A stretch of 53,634 bases of DNA from Syntrophales bacterium (GCA_030654195.1 JAURXV010000121.1:1-53634), one strand, 5' to 3'; shown: positions 1-8,560, counted from the stretch's first letter. The notes: generated from the letters alone by a model not told the origin. Numbers and translations are program-made.

Positions 1-62
1 GACGGCAGGGTTGGTGGACCTGAAAGTAGAGACAGACGCTCGGCATTCGTACTCCTTAATAA

Positions 63-87
63 GGGGACAGATTTCAAATCTGTCCCC
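63..87. repeat. Palindromic element type A (full copy)
   Basis: A 25-base palindrome with ends GGGGACA and TGTCCCC around an AGATTTCAAATCT core. It is the first of several copies in the window. It lies downstream of the glycosyltransferase gene, next to a type B copy. The sequence left of it (1-62) is too short to assign to a gene. Confidence 0.85.
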
Positions 88-105
88 ATTCGGTTATGTT
101 CTAAC

Positions 106-132
106 GGGGACATGATGCCGCATCGTGTCCCC
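106..132. repeat. Palindromic element type B (full copy)
   Basis: A 27-base near-palindrome that shares the GGGGACA/TGTCCCC ends of type A but has a TGATGCCGCATCG core. The bases just outside (TAAC on the left, GTTA on the right) extend the palindrome to 103-135. The copy lies 19 bases after the type A copy. Confidence 0.85.
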
Positions 133-150
133 GTTATGGAACGGAAATCC

Positions 151-169
151 GATGCGGCATCATGTCCCC
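151..169. repeat. Palindromic element type B (truncated copy)
   Basis: This copy keeps GATGCGGCATCATGTCCCC but lacks the first GGGGACAC. It overlaps the 3' end of the glycosyltransferase gene on the minus strand. The last codons and the TGA stop of that gene lie inside it. Confidence 0.8.
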
Positions 170-1419
170 GCCGTCTCCCGGTAGATCGCTGCGATCTTCT
201 CCGCGGCGGTTTCCCAGCGGATCTTCCGGAGCTCTTCCCGGGCCTTCTCCGCCATCTCGCCGGCCAGGACGGGGTGTTTCAGCACGGCGATGATCTTTGC
301 GGCCATCTCCCGGACATCCCAGAAATCGACCTTCAGCGCATGCCTGAGGAGCTCGGAAACACCCGACTGGCGGGAGAGGATCACCGGAACATCGTACGAC
401 ATCGCCTCGAGCGGGGAGATGCCGAACGGTTCGGAGACGCTCGGCATGACGTAGAGGTCGCTCAGCGAGAAGATTCGTTCGATCTCCTCGCCCTGGAGAA
501 ATCCGGTGAAATGGAAACGGTCTCCGATCCCAAGCTCTCCGATGCGTTCGATCATCCGCCCCATCATGTCGCCCGCGCCGGCCATCACGAAGGTCACGTC
601 GGGCAGGACATGGAGGACCTGGGCCGCCGCCTCGACGAAGTAGTCCGGTCCTTTCTGGAATGTGATCCGGCCGAGAAAGAGGACCATTTTCCTCTCCCCT
701 TGTCGTTCTGTGCGGTAGATCTGCCGGGCCTCCGTCTTGGATACGGCATTGTGGACGACGGAAATTTTCTCCTCGGGAATCGCGTAGCGCGCCGCGATCA
801 TCCGCTTCGTCCGGTGGCTGACGGCGATGATCCGGTCCGCCTTCTCCATGCCTTCCCGTTCGATCGCGAAAATCTCTTCATTCGCGTTTTCGCCGCTCCG
901 GTCGTATTCGAGGGAGTGGATGTGGAGGATGAGCGGCCGGCCGCTCATCCGGCGGGCCAGGAGTGCGGCGGGGACGGTCATCCAGTCGTGGGCGTGGATA
1001 ACGTCAAAGGTGGAGGTGCGTGCGAGGAGGCCGCCGGCCCGGCCGTAGCGAATCACCTCGGCGATCAGGTCGGGGCCGTAAACGCCGGCTGTTTTCGGAA
1101 ATTTCGTTCCTTCGGAAAGATAGAGGACGCGGTAGCGCCCCGCACCCAGGTAGGGATGGAGAAGGGAGGGAACCGGGCGGAGCGCCAGAAGCCGGAGGGT
1201 CGTCTCCGTGCCGTCGTCCCGGTCGGCGTCGGAGACAGGGATGTCCGCGGTGGAGACGAGCTTCAGAAAGGGGGCCGCGCCCGCCTCGCCGTCCCGCGGC
1301 AGGACGAAGGTGATCCGGTGGCCGAGGCCGGCCAGGGCCGCCGTCATGCCGTAGCAGGCCGTGCCCAGGCCGCCGCTCATCCGGGGCGGAAATTCCCATC
1401 CGAACATCAGGATACGCAT
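160..1419 (-). CDS. Glycogen-synthase-like glycosyltransferase (GT4/GT5 type)
   Basis: This 419-residue glycosyltransferase probably builds an alpha-glucan from a nucleotide sugar in the cytosol. The start is the ATG at 1419, giving MRILMFGWEFPPRMSGGLG, the N-terminal glycine-rich acceptor and nucleotide-binding motif of the glycogen synthase group. Reading further upstream gives only low-complexity, Arg/Ser/Pro-rich sequence. The second Rossmann domain shows FLGRITFQKGPDYF and the donor-site motif SEPFGISPLEAM. It lies 43 bases downstream of the debranching enzyme on the same strand, so the pair probably forms a glycogen-metabolism operon. The C-terminus is odd: the final residues (ETAGT) run into a truncated palindromic element at 151-169, which supplies the stop codon. 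The original C-terminus may therefore have been altered. Substrate and acceptor are inferred from the family and the neighbour. Confidence 0.85.
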   Translation of the reverse strand: MRILMFGWEFPPRMSGGLGTACYGMTAALAGLGHRITFVLPRDGEAGAAPFLKLVSTADIPVSDADRDDGTETTLRLLALRPVPSLLHPYLGAGRYRVLYLSEGTKFPKTAGVYGPDLIAEVIRYGRAGGLLARTSTFDVIHAHDWMTVPAALLARRMSGRPLILHIHSLEYDRSGENANEEIFAIEREGMEKADRIIAVSHRTKRMIAARYAIPEEKISVVHNAVSKTEARQIYRTERQGERKMVLFLGRITFQKGPDYFVEAAAQVLHVLPDVTFVMAGAGDMMGRMIERIGELGIGDRFHFTGFLQGEEIERIFSLSDLYVMPSVSEPFGISPLEAMSYDVPVILSRQSGVSELLRHALKVDFWDVREMAAKIIAVLKHPVLAGEMAEKAREELRKIRWETAAEKIAAIYRETAGT

Positions 1420-1462
1420 GGCTTTCAACCTCCTCCCTTCTTGCAGTTGCCTCCTCTGGTCT

Positions 1463-3505
1463 TCATAGAAGCGTGTAAAGGCGGAGCAGTTCGGCGACGC
1501 TCCATGCCTGGGCGATACAGCCGCCCGGCCGGTGGGGCGCGTCCCCGTCGAAGACCTCCGAGACGCTCCCGATCCCCGCTTCGACCAGGTGTTGCCGGAG
1601 AAACGTCCGGAGGTATTGCCGGAGGTTTTCCTTTTCCTGCTTTGGGTCATCGGCGACGCGGAGGGCGGCTTCGCCGAATGCGCCCAAGAGCCAGGGCCAT
1701 ACGGTCCCCTGGTGGTAGGCGCCGTCGCGTTCGGCGGGACTCCCCCGGTAGCGGCCCCGATAGGCCGGATCGGCGGGCGAGAGGGTTCGGAGGCCGCAGG
1801 GGACGAGGAGCTGCTCGCGAACGGCCCGTACAACGGCGGTCTGTTCCGCGGGGTCGAGGGGTGAGAAGGGGAGGGAGACGGCGAAGATCTGGTTCGGCCG
1901 GACGGCAGTATCCAGGACGCCGTCGCGGAAAACGTCGCCGAGGCAGCCTTGGGGACACGATGCCGCATCATGTCCCCAGAAGGTCTCCCGGAAGGAACGG
2001 CGCAAGAGCGGGATGAAGTCGCCGTCGAAGAACGGCGGTTCGCCGAATTCCGCTGTTAGATCGCGGGTGAAGCAGAGCGCGTTATACCAGAGGGCGTTGA
2101 TCTCCACCGGATATCCGTGGCGGGGAGTGACCGGGATCCCTCCCACCGTGGCGTCCATCCAGGTCAGTGCGGTCTGTCCGTCCCCGGCTTGGAGGAGGCC
2201 CCGGGTGTCCATGCCGATTCCGAACCGCGTTCCGTCCATGAACGAGCGGATGATCCGTTTCATGACGGGCCAGAAACGCTCGCGGATCAGCGCCTTGTCG
2301 GGGGACATGATGCCGCATCGTGTCCCCGGTTCCTGCACGATGCCGCATCGTGTCCCCAGGTTCTGAACGGTCCAGAAATACCAGAGCGAACTGTCCACGG
2401 TGTTGTACGCCTCGGGCTTGCCGTCGCCGGAGAAAAAATTTGGCAGGAGGCCGTCCCGTTCGTGCCGGCCGATCTCCGTCAGGATCTCGATCCCGGCCGC
2501 AATACGGCCGGTGGAGAAGCAGAGGCCGGGCAGCGAGATCAGCGTGTCCCGTCCCCAACTCCCGAACCAGGGATAACCGGCGATGAGGGCCGGCCTTCCC
2601 GACGGCGTGGTGATCAGAAACGACCGTGCGGCACGGAGAAGGGCGAGGAGATGCTCCCGATCTTCACCGGTGAATCCGCCGGTCTCTCTTTTGTCGGCCG
2701 CCTGGTCGCGGCCCCGACGGATGACTTCGGTCTTCCAGATCGCGGTCGGATTTTCAACGGGGACGTGATGCGGCATCATGTCTCCATAGCAGACGGAGAG
2801 GATCACCGTACATTTTCTCTCGACCGGGACCTCGATGATCCCCGGAAGGAAGAGATCCTCCTCCCAGTCGAATCCCCGTTCCCGTTCTTCCGTGTATTGG
2901 AAACGGTTGTACCAGAGGGGGGAAGGGGTGAACCGCGACGCCCGGGAGGTCTGGACGACCAGGGAGGGCATGCCCGCGTAGGGTTCGATCCGGAAACCGT
3001 TTTCGATCCCTTCCGCCCGGCCGCGGAGGAAATCGTTTTCGCGGGCGAGTTCGTGATGCCCCCGGAAGGCGAGGAAGGGTTTCAGGCGGAGGATGCCGCC
3101 CCGCGGGCACCGTTCCAGGTCGTAACGGACGAGCAGGGTTTCTTTCCCGTGGGGCATCAGGATCGATTTCTTCACGGTGATTCTGCCAGCCCGGCTGGTG
3201 AAGCTGGGGCAGAAGTCGAGCAGAAACTCCTCCAGAACCGGTTGGTCCGGTGGAAAGAGGACGCCGGGATACCGGTGGGAACTGAAAAAATGCTCTTCCC
3301 CTCCCACCAGAAGGGAGTCCTCCAACTTGGACAGGAGGAGATGACGGCCCTCCGGTGTTTGGAGATTGGCCACGAGCAGGCCATGGTAGCGCCGCGTGTG
3401 GCGGTTCGCCAGCGTACTCGATGCGTACCCTCCCCGGCCGTCGGTCTCGAGCCACTCCCGGCTGTCGTCCGGAGGCCGGATTTCCCGCAAGTCGATTCGA
3501 ATCAT
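1463..3505 (-). CDS. Glycogen debranching enzyme / amylo-alpha-1,6-glucosidase
   Basis: A 680-residue member of the bacterial glycogen-debranching family, which hydrolyses alpha-1,6 branches. The start at 3505 (MIRIDLREI) follows a good GGAGGGG ribosome site. Upstream sequence in the same frame is low-complexity and includes a repeat, so it is excluded. The N-terminal domain has the family motif LETDGRGGYASSTLANRHTR (about residues 17-36). The C-terminal (alpha/alpha)6 barrel has PWFGSWGRDTLISLPG with the expected Asp, RPNQIFAVSLPFSPL, and the terminal YHQGTVWPWLLGAF block. Palindromic type B elements are inserted in frame at three places: residues about 241-249 (GDMMPHHVP), 383-402 (two copies, GTRCGI twice) and 510-518 (GHDAASCPQ). 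The reading frame survives all of them, so the gene is probably functional. It is paired with the downstream glycosyltransferase. Confidence 0.9.
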   Translation of the reverse strand: MIRIDLREIRPPDDSREWLETDGRGGYASSTLANRHTRRYHGLLVANLQTPEGRHLLLSKLEDSLLVGGEEHFFSSHRYPGVLFPPDQPVLEEFLLDFCPSFTSRAGRITVKKSILMPHGKETLLVRYDLERCPRGGILRLKPFLAFRGHHELARENDFLRGRAEGIENGFRIEPYAGMPSLVVQTSRASRFTPSPLWYNRFQYTEERERGFDWEEDLFLPGIIEVPVERKCTVILSVCYGDMMPHHVPVENPTAIWKTEVIRRGRDQAADKRETGGFTGEDREHLLALLRAARSFLITTPSGRPALIAGYPWFGSWGRDTLISLPGLCFSTGRIAAGIEILTEIGRHERDGLLPNFFSGDGKPEAYNTVDSSLWYFWTVQNLGTRCGIVQEPGTRCGIMSPDKALIRERFWPVMKRIIRSFMDGTRFGIGMDTRGLLQAGDGQTALTWMDATVGGIPVTPRHGYPVEINALWYNALCFTRDLTAEFGEPPFFDGDFIPLLRRSFRETFWGHDAASCPQGCLGDVFRDGVLDTAVRPNQIFAVSLPFSPLDPAEQTAVVRAVREQLLVPCGLRTLSPADPAYRGRYRGSPAERDGAYHQGTVWPWLLGAFGEAALRVADDPKQEKENLRQYLRTFLRQHLVEAGIGSVSEVFDGDAPHRPGGCIAQAWSVAELLRLYTLL
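1951..1977. repeat. Palindromic element type B inside the debranching enzyme
   Basis: A full 27-base copy. On the minus strand it is read as GHDAASCP between the conserved FW and CLGDVF/RPNQIF segments. It adds about nine residues without breaking the frame. Confidence 0.85.
2301..2327. repeat. Palindromic element type B inside the debranching enzyme
   Basis: A full copy, read on the minus strand as GTRCGIMSP. It is one of two copies nine bases apart, so two elements sit side by side in one coding site. Confidence 0.85.
2336..2357. repeat. Palindromic element type B, second copy of a tandem pair (5' truncated)
   Basis: It carries CACGATGCCGCATCG and the TGTCCCC end but has lost the first GGGGA. 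It is read on the minus strand as GTRCGI. The pair with 2301-2327 lies after the VQNL segment of the catalytic domain. Confidence 0.8.
2759..2785. repeat. Palindromic element type B inside the debranching enzyme (diverged)
   Basis: A full-length copy with two substitutions (GGGGACG start, TGTCTCC end). It is read on the minus strand as GDMMPHHVP in the linker between the N-terminal and catalytic domains. Confidence 0.8.
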
Positions 3506-3547
3506 GAGATCCCCTCCATCGTCCCGTGCGTGCGGCGGCATTGTAGC

Positions 3548-3574
3548 GGGGACACGATGCGGCATCATGTACCC
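3548..3574. repeat. Palindromic element type B between debranching enzyme and lolA
   Basis: A copy with one changed base in the right arm (GTACCC). The flanks CATTGTAGC and GCTACAATG are also inverted repeats. The whole structure runs as a 45-base palindrome from 3539 to 3583, so the inverted symmetry extends well past the shared ends. Confidence 0.85.
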
Positions 3575-3591
3575 GCTACAATGCCGAAGAT

Positions 3592-4416
3592 CTACTGCGG
3601 CATGTTGACGACTTCGACGCCGGCGGGCGTGCTGAAGGTGAAGAATTTGTCGGAAACGCCCGTGTTCGTGCGGATGTCGCTGAAACGGAGGCGCGTGGTG
3701 TTCCCGTAATCGTCGCTGAAACGGCACTGGATGATCTGGAAAGTTTTCCCGTCGACGGTCAACTGGAGCCGGTCGATGCCGGTTCCCTTTTCCTTCGCGG
3801 TCAGGATGAGGAGATAGTTTCCCTCTTCATCGATTGGGTTCTCCTTCGCAAAACGGAGCTGAAAATCTTCGGAGAGGTTGCCGATGCCGGAGAGGAACTT
3901 GACGGCCATTCGCGACCGGTAGACATCTTCGGCATTCTGGACGTAAACCATCCGGTCTTCAGCGACGTAAAGCCACGCTTTCCGGGCGTTGATGACCAGC
4001 TTCTTCTCCTTCGGTTTCGTGTAATCCCACAGCATCATCTTCGGGTTCTTGATCCAGACCGTCCCCTCCTCCCGCTCGGTCTTTTTCATCGATTTGATGG
4101 TCACCTCCTGAATAAAGCGGGCCTTAAAATCCGTCGTCTTTTCGTAGATCTCCTGGGTCTTTGCGGCCAGCCGCTCCAGGGAGAGGGGCTCCGCGCAGAC
4201 CGCCTCGGTTTGGAAAAAAGCGATCACGACCCAGAGGAGGAGGGTGATCCCGACTATCCATGCAGCGGGGATGCGATTTTTCCGGGGGAAAAATAAAGCC
4301 GGCCGGAAGTGCGAAAACGGCACAAATTTTTCCGACGGTTTATAACCCCGCAAAAAAGTGCGGCAAATGGCATGGATGGCGTCGTGCTTTTGCAAACTAT
4401 TGAAATTATATGACAT
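3592..4416 (-). CDS. lolA: Outer-membrane lipoprotein carrier protein LolA
   Basis: A periplasmic chaperone that carries lipoproteins from the LolCDE ABC transporter to the outer membrane. The mature part matches LolA: an N-terminal helix with ERLAAKTQEIYEKTTDFKARFIQ, then the beta-barrel core GTVWIKNPKMMLWDYTKPKEKKLVINARKAWLY, and IQCRFSDDYGNTTRLRFSDI near the end. A hydrophobic segment (AAWIVGITLLLWVVIAFF) followed by AVCAEP is a signal peptide, with cleavage near the Ala-Glu. The signal is preceded by about 50 residues from the ATG at 4416, longer than usual. The true start may be an internal GTG or TTG nearer 4300. The gene lies upstream of the debranching enzyme on the same strand, separated by a palindromic repeat. 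Confidence 0.88.
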   Translation of the reverse strand: MSYNFNSLQKHDAIHAICRTFLRGYKPSEKFVPFSHFRPALFFPRKNRIPAAWIVGITLLLWVVIAFFQTEAVCAEPLSLERLAAKTQEIYEKTTDFKARFIQEVTIKSMKKTEREEGTVWIKNPKMMLWDYTKPKEKKLVINARKAWLYVAEDRMVYVQNAEDVYRSRMAVKFLSGIGNLSEDFQLRFAKENPIDEEGNYLLILTAKEKGTGIDRLQLTVDGKTFQIIQCRFSDDYGNTTRLRFSDIRTNTGVSDKFFTFSTPAGVEVVNMPQ

Positions 4417-4571
4417 CTCTGCTGCCTACACCTTATGCAAACCGGTAGAAAATCGTGACATTTGAAGAGTTACGAAAGTTATCAACAGTTTTGCCAACAG
4501 CTCTTTCAACATCTCTGTGGATTCCCTTCCCAAGTTCCCCGGATCAATGGAAATATCGGATTGACCCCCGG

Positions 4572-5648
4572 TCAATCCGCGATCTTCATGCTCCATCCGA
4601 ACGGATCATCCTTCATTCCGTACTGGATCTGGAGGATCTCGTTGTACAGTCTTTCCGTCAGAGGACCTGTCTTCCCGCTGCCGATGAGGTGCTCCTTTCC
4701 ACGGTAGTAGATCTGGCCGACCGGCGAGACGATGGCCGCCGTACCCGAGGCGAACGCCTCCCGCAGGGCGCCGCCGCCGATCGCCGCCATGACTTCATCC
4801 ATGGAGAGGCGTCTTTCCGAAACCGTCACCCCCCAACTCTTCGCGAGGCGGATGACCGAGTCGCGGGTGACGCCGGGGAGAATTGTCCCCGTCAGCGGGG
4901 CGGTGATCAGCTCGTCGCCGATCACGAAGAACATGTTGCTTGTCCCCACCTCCTCCACGTATTTCCGTTCAATCGCGTCGAGCCACAGAACCTGTGTGTA
5001 ACCCATACCCTTCGCGAGTTCGCCGGCATAGAGGCTTGCCGCGTAGTTGCCGCCGGCCTTGCAGTAGCCGGTTCCGCCGGGAACGGCTCGGACGTAGTCT
5101 TCCGTGACGTAAATTTTAGTCGGGCTGAAACCCTCCGGGTAGTAGGTCCCCACCGGTCCCAGGATGATGAAGAAGAGGTACTCGTTCGCCGGGTGCACGC
5201 CGAGGGCCGGTTCGGTGGCGATCATCGTCGGCCGGATGTAGAGGGAAGTCCCGCCGCCGCGCGGGATCCACTCCTTCTCCAAAAGGATCAGTTTTTTCAG
5301 GGCCTCCAGGAAGAGCCCCTCGTCGATCCGGGGCATGCAAAGCCTCTCCGCCGAGACATTCATCCGCCGGATATTCTCCAGCGGCCTGAACAGGAAGAGG
5401 GCGCCGCCCTTCCCCCGGTAGGCCTTCATCCCTTCGAAGATCTCCTGGCCGTAGTGGAGGCACATCGCCGTGGGATCGAGCTGGAGCGGCCGGTAGGGTT
5501 CGATCAGGGGGTCATGCCAGCCCCGATCGCTATGCCAGGGCATGGTGAAAAAGTGATCGGTGAAGATCTTTCCGAACCCCAGCGTTGATTCATCGGCGGG
5601 TTTCGCCTTCCGTTTTTCAGTGGGGGCCTGAATCGTCTTGATTTCCAT
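4572..5648 (-). CDS. ilvE: Branched-chain amino acid aminotransferase
   Basis: A PLP-dependent class IV aminotransferase that interconverts branched-chain 2-oxo acids and Val, Leu and Ile with glutamate/2-oxoglutarate. The 358-residue length fits the longer (type II) BCAT subgroup. Recognisable parts are HYGQEIFEGMKAYRG near residue 65, FLFRPLENIRRMN, the PLP-lysine segment TGYCKAGGNYAAS (Lys about 197), the cofactor-phosphate region VEEVGTSNMFFV, and EAFASGTAAIVSPVG near the end. The start at 5648 has a purine-rich AAGGAGA just upstream. The gene stands alone between lolA and comM on the minus strand. Together with cimA at the other end of the window it serves isoleucine/leucine/valine synthesis. 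Confidence 0.95.
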   Translation of the reverse strand: MEIKTIQAPTEKRKAKPADESTLGFGKIFTDHFFTMPWHSDRGWHDPLIEPYRPLQLDPTAMCLHYGQEIFEGMKAYRGKGGALFLFRPLENIRRMNVSAERLCMPRIDEGLFLEALKKLILLEKEWIPRGGGTSLYIRPTMIATEPALGVHPANEYLFFIILGPVGTYYPEGFSPTKIYVTEDYVRAVPGGTGYCKAGGNYAASLYAGELAKGMGYTQVLWLDAIERKYVEEVGTSNMFFVIGDELITAPLTGTILPGVTRDSVIRLAKSWGVTVSERRLSMDEVMAAIGGGALREAFASGTAAIVSPVGQIYYRGKEHLIGSGKTGPLTERLYNEILQIQYGMKDDPFGWSMKIAD

Positions 5649-5707
5649 AAATCGTCTCCTTTAACGCAAATACTTTCGGATGGTGAGTTACTTTTGGATC
5701 TTTACCA

Positions 5708-7237
5708 CTAAATGAGACGGCGATCAAGGCTTCTGTACTGGATGGCCTCCGCGACGTGCGAGGGGCGGAGGGAACCGCCGCCCTCCAGGTCCGCGATGGT
5801 CCGGGAAACCTTCAGGATCCGGGTATGGGCGCGGGCGCTCAGGCCCAGCCGGTCGATCGCCATTTCGATGAGCTGCCGCGACTCCTCGTCGAGCGGGCAC
5901 GCGGCGCGGACCTGGCGGTCGGTCATGCGGGCGTTGAAGAGGGTCCCGTCCCCGGCGAAGCGATTTTTCTGGATGTCGCGCGCCTGTTCGATCCTTGCCT
6001 TGATGGCGGCGGAAGATTCTCCCGTCTCCCGCGCCGTCAGATCGCGGTAGCGGACGGAGGGGACCTCCACATGGATGTCGATCCGGTCCAGGAGGGGGCC
6101 GGAGATCCGCCCCTGGTACTGGCGGATCTGCTGGGGCGTGCAGCGGCAGGGGCGGCTCCGGTCGCCGAAGTAACCGCAGGGGCAGGGATTCATCGCCGCG
6201 ACGAGCATGAAGCGGGCGGGATAGGTGGCCGTGAAGGAGGAACGGGTGATCGTGACCCGTCCGTCTTCCAGCGGCTGGCGCAACGCCTCGAGGGTGTTCT
6301 TCCGGAACTCCGGCAGTTCGTCAAGAAAGAGCACCCCGTGGTGGGCGAGGCTGATTTCCCCCGGCCTCGGGGTATGGCCCCCGCCGACCAGGCCGGCGTC
6401 GGAGATCGTGTGGTGCGGGGCGCGGAAGGGTCTGGTCCCCAGAAGCGCCTCCTTCCGGTCCAGAAGGCCGGCGACGGAAAAGATCTTTGTTGTCTCGATG
6501 GCTTCCGGCAGGGAAAGGTCGGGGATGATCGTCACAAGCCGCTGCGCGAGCATTGTCTTCCCGGAGCCGGGGGGACCGATCATCAGAAGATTGTGCCCTC
6601 CGGCGGTGGCGACCTCCAGCGCGCGTTTGGCCTGTTCCTGGCCGCGGATTTCGCTGAAATCGAAGGGATAGTCGCGGATTCGGCAAAAAAGTTTCGCGAG
6701 ATCGACATGGACCGGCGCGATCTCCATCCGGCCGCCTAAAAACTCCACCACATCGGAGAGCCGTTCCACCGGGATCACCTCGATCCCCTCTACAAGCGCC
6801 GCCTCGGCGGCGTTTTCCCGCGGAACGATCACCCCCCGGATGCCGAGGGCCCTCGCTTCGAAGGCCGCGGGGAGGGCGCCGTGGATCCCCTTCACGCCCC
6901 CGTCCAGCGAAAGTTCGCCGAGGAGGAGATAGTCGGCGAGGGAATCGGCGGGCACAAGGCCCTGGGCGGTCAGAATCGCCACGGCGATCGGGAGGTCGAA
7001 GGCGGTGCCCTCCTTTTTGATGTCTGCGGGCGCCAGGTTTACGGTGACATGATGGCCCGGGAAGGGGTAACCGGAGTTCTTGACGGCGGCCTTGATCCGG
7101 TCTTTGCTCTCCCGAACGGCCACGTCGGGAAGGCCGACGGTCGAAAACAGCGGGAGGCCGGCGGAGAGATCGACCTCGACGGTGACGGGATGGGACTCGA
7201 TGCCGATGACGGCGCTGCTGATGGCCTTGACGATCAA
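5708..7237 (-). CDS. comM: YifB/ComM-family Mg-chelatase-like AAA+ ATPase
   Basis: A 509-residue protein with three parts. An N-terminal Lon-like ChlI domain begins with IVKAISSAVIGIESHPVTVEVDLS. A central AAA+ domain has Walker A GPPGSGKTM near residue 221 and Walker B HHGVLFLDELPEF. The C-terminal Mg-chelatase domain ends in ARAHTRILKVSRTIADLEG. ComM homologues are hexameric helicases that promote branch migration during natural transformation in some species; the role elsewhere is less clear. It starts with TTG at 7237 behind a GAAGGGGG ribosome site. It is divergent from moaC, with about 205 bases between the two starts. Confidence 0.92.
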   Translation of the reverse strand: MIVKAISSAVIGIESHPVTVEVDLSAGLPLFSTVGLPDVAVRESKDRIKAAVKNSGYPFPGHHVTVNLAPADIKKEGTAFDLPIAVAILTAQGLVPADSLADYLLLGELSLDGGVKGIHGALPAAFEARALGIRGVIVPRENAAEAALVEGIEVIPVERLSDVVEFLGGRMEIAPVHVDLAKLFCRIRDYPFDFSEIRGQEQAKRALEVATAGGHNLLMIGPPGSGKTMLAQRLVTIIPDLSLPEAIETTKIFSVAGLLDRKEALLGTRPFRAPHHTISDAGLVGGGHTPRPGEISLAHHGVLFLDELPEFRKNTLEALRQPLEDGRVTITRSSFTATYPARFMLVAAMNPCPCGYFGDRSRPCRCTPQQIRQYQGRISGPLLDRIDIHVEVPSVRYRDLTARETGESSAAIKARIEQARDIQKNRFAGDGTLFNARMTDRQVRAACPLDEESRQLIEMAIDRLGLSARAHTRILKVSRTIADLEGGGSLRPSHVAEAIQYRSLDRRLI

Positions 7238-7370
7238 GCGTAACCCCCTTCTGCATGATCCGACGGGTGGCCGGATGCAGGCGACTCGTATCGCAACCGG
7301 GCGTGATCATAAACAAGAAGCCTCTTTCCCGCAAGCGATTTTTCTGTTTTTTCTCTTTCCAGTATCTTTC

Positions 7371-7399
7371 TTGACTGAGAGAAATGGCTGTGCTAAGTT
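7371..7399 (+). promoter_or_regulatory. Candidate sigma-70 promoter for moaC
   Basis: TTGACT at 7371-7376 and TAAGTT at 7394-7399 are 17 bases apart, about 45 bases before the moaC start. The -10 is weak, so this is only a candidate. Confidence 0.4.
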
Positions 7400-7442
7400 T
7401 TCCACGATTTTTGCAGTCAACCCGATTCCGACACGGCAGGCC

Positions 7443-7931
7443 ATGAAAGAACTATCCCATATCGATGAAAAGGGCCAGGCGCGCATGGTGGATGTAACGG
7501 CCAAGTCGCCAACCCTCCGCCGGGCGGTCGCCCGGGGGAAAGTCCGGATGCGTCCGGAGACCGCCGCGCTGATCCAGGAGGGGGGGATCCCGAAGGGGGA
7601 TGTCTTTGCCACGGCCCGGATCGCGGGGATCATGGCCGCAAAGAAGACCGGGGAGCTGATCCCCATGTGTCATCCGCTCGAACTCACCGGAATCGAGATC
7701 CGGTTTTCGTGCGATGCGGCGGCGGGCGAGGTGGAGATCGAGGCGAAGGTTTCAACGATGGGTCGAACGGGCGTCGAGATGGAGGCCATGACGGCAGTCG
7801 GCGCAGCAGCGCTCACGATTTACGACATGTGCAAGGCGGTCGACCGGGAGATGGTCCTTACGGATATTCGGTTGATGACCAAGGAAGGCGGCAAAAGCGG
7901 CGCTTTCGTCAGACGGGAACCAACGGTTTGA
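7443..7931 (+). CDS. moaC: Cyclic pyranopterin monophosphate synthase MoaC
   Basis: MoaC works with MoaA to make cyclic pyranopterin monophosphate, the first intermediate of molybdenum cofactor. The 162-residue length is typical. The start at 7443 gives MKELSHIDEKGQARMVDV, the usual opening of the family. The conserved blocks are IAGIMAAKKTGELIPMCHPL and GRTGVEMEAMTAVGAAALTIYDMCKA, with the active-site Lys and His in the expected context, and the closing KEGGKSGAF. The next gene begins 29 bases after its stop and may be co-transcribed. Moco would serve molybdenum or tungsten enzymes elsewhere in the genome; none is encoded in this window. Confidence 0.95.
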   Translation: MKELSHIDEKGQARMVDVTAKSPTLRRAVARGKVRMRPETAALIQEGGIPKGDVFATARIAGIMAAKKTGELIPMCHPLELTGIEIRFSCDAAAGEVEIEAKVSTMGRTGVEMEAMTAVGAAALTIYDMCKAVDREMVLTDIRLMTKEGGKSGAFVRREPTV

Positions 7932-7960
7932 AAACGGGTCCGATCCCGCTGGAGGAAGGC

Positions 7961-8485
7961 ATGTCGCAGCGCATCTACAGGATAAGAAGGGCGTTTCTCG
8001 TTCCGCTCGGCGTCGACGCCTTTCTGCTTTGCGTTCTCTTCATCATCTCCATGCTGCCGCAAGGTTCCGCAACGGAAAGACTCGTCTTTGCCATTTTTTT
8101 CGTTCCTTCCCTTTATGTTTTTTTAGAATGTCTTCTCCGCCGGGTCACGGTGGATGGGGGAGGGATTGTGATTCGGAAGTTGTTGAGAAAAAAGGGAGTC
8201 CCCTGGGAAGGGATCACCCATGTCGGCGGTCTGAGCATGCACAACAAGGTCTATCTGCTGCTGACGACCGTCCATGGGTTTTTCATCATCTCCAACGCCT
8301 ATGGGGGATTTTCCGATCTGGTGGAGGAGATTGTCTCCCGCGTCGATCGCACCAAGGTGGAAGAAGAGGTCCGCCTTCAGGCGGGACGTTCCCCGTCGGG
8401 GATCGTCCACGCCGCTTTGGCGTGGACCGCAGCGGCGTTCATGGTCGGTATCATCCTCATCAAAATGCTGCCTTTTATGGCATGA
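7961..8485 (+). CDS. Small membrane protein with PH-like domain, unknown function
   Basis: A 174-residue protein I do not recognise by name. It starts at 7961 after a strong GGAGGAAGG ribosome site. Two hydrophobic segments near the N-terminus (FLVPLGVDAFLLCVLFIISM and RLVFAIFFVPSLYVFLE) form a hairpin. A soluble middle part follows (RVTVDGGGIVIRKLLRKKGVPWEGITHVGG, then KVYLLLTTVHGFFIIS), with a strand pattern like the bacterial PH-domain (YdbT/YvlB-like) families. A last hydrophobic helix (AALAWTAAAFMVGIILIKML) ends the protein. The PH-like assignment rests on pattern only. It follows moaC by 29 bases, which suggests co-transcription rather than shared function. Confidence 0.6.
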   Translation: MSQRIYRIRRAFLVPLGVDAFLLCVLFIISMLPQGSATERLVFAIFFVPSLYVFLECLLRRVTVDGGGIVIRKLLRKKGVPWEGITHVGGLSMHNKVYLLLTTVHGFFIISNAYGGFSDLVEEIVSRVDRTKVEEEVRLQAGRSPSGIVHAALAWTAAAFMVGIILIKMLPFMA

Positions 8486-8560
8486 CGGCAAGGATGATGA
8501 CCTCGTAACAAGTCTTAAAAGTCGTTGGCACACAGCGTGGCGAAAGGAATCCGGTGATCC

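Noticed and set aside
112-2016. Long plus-strand open frame over the glycosyltransferase and debranching genes
   Set aside because: It runs antisense to two recognisable enzymes and has no family features. Its length comes from the high GC content and the repeats being open in several frames.
4417-4571. Possible regulatory RNA between lolA and ilvE
   Set aside because: The region has no strong stem-loop and no conserved riboswitch motif that I could see.
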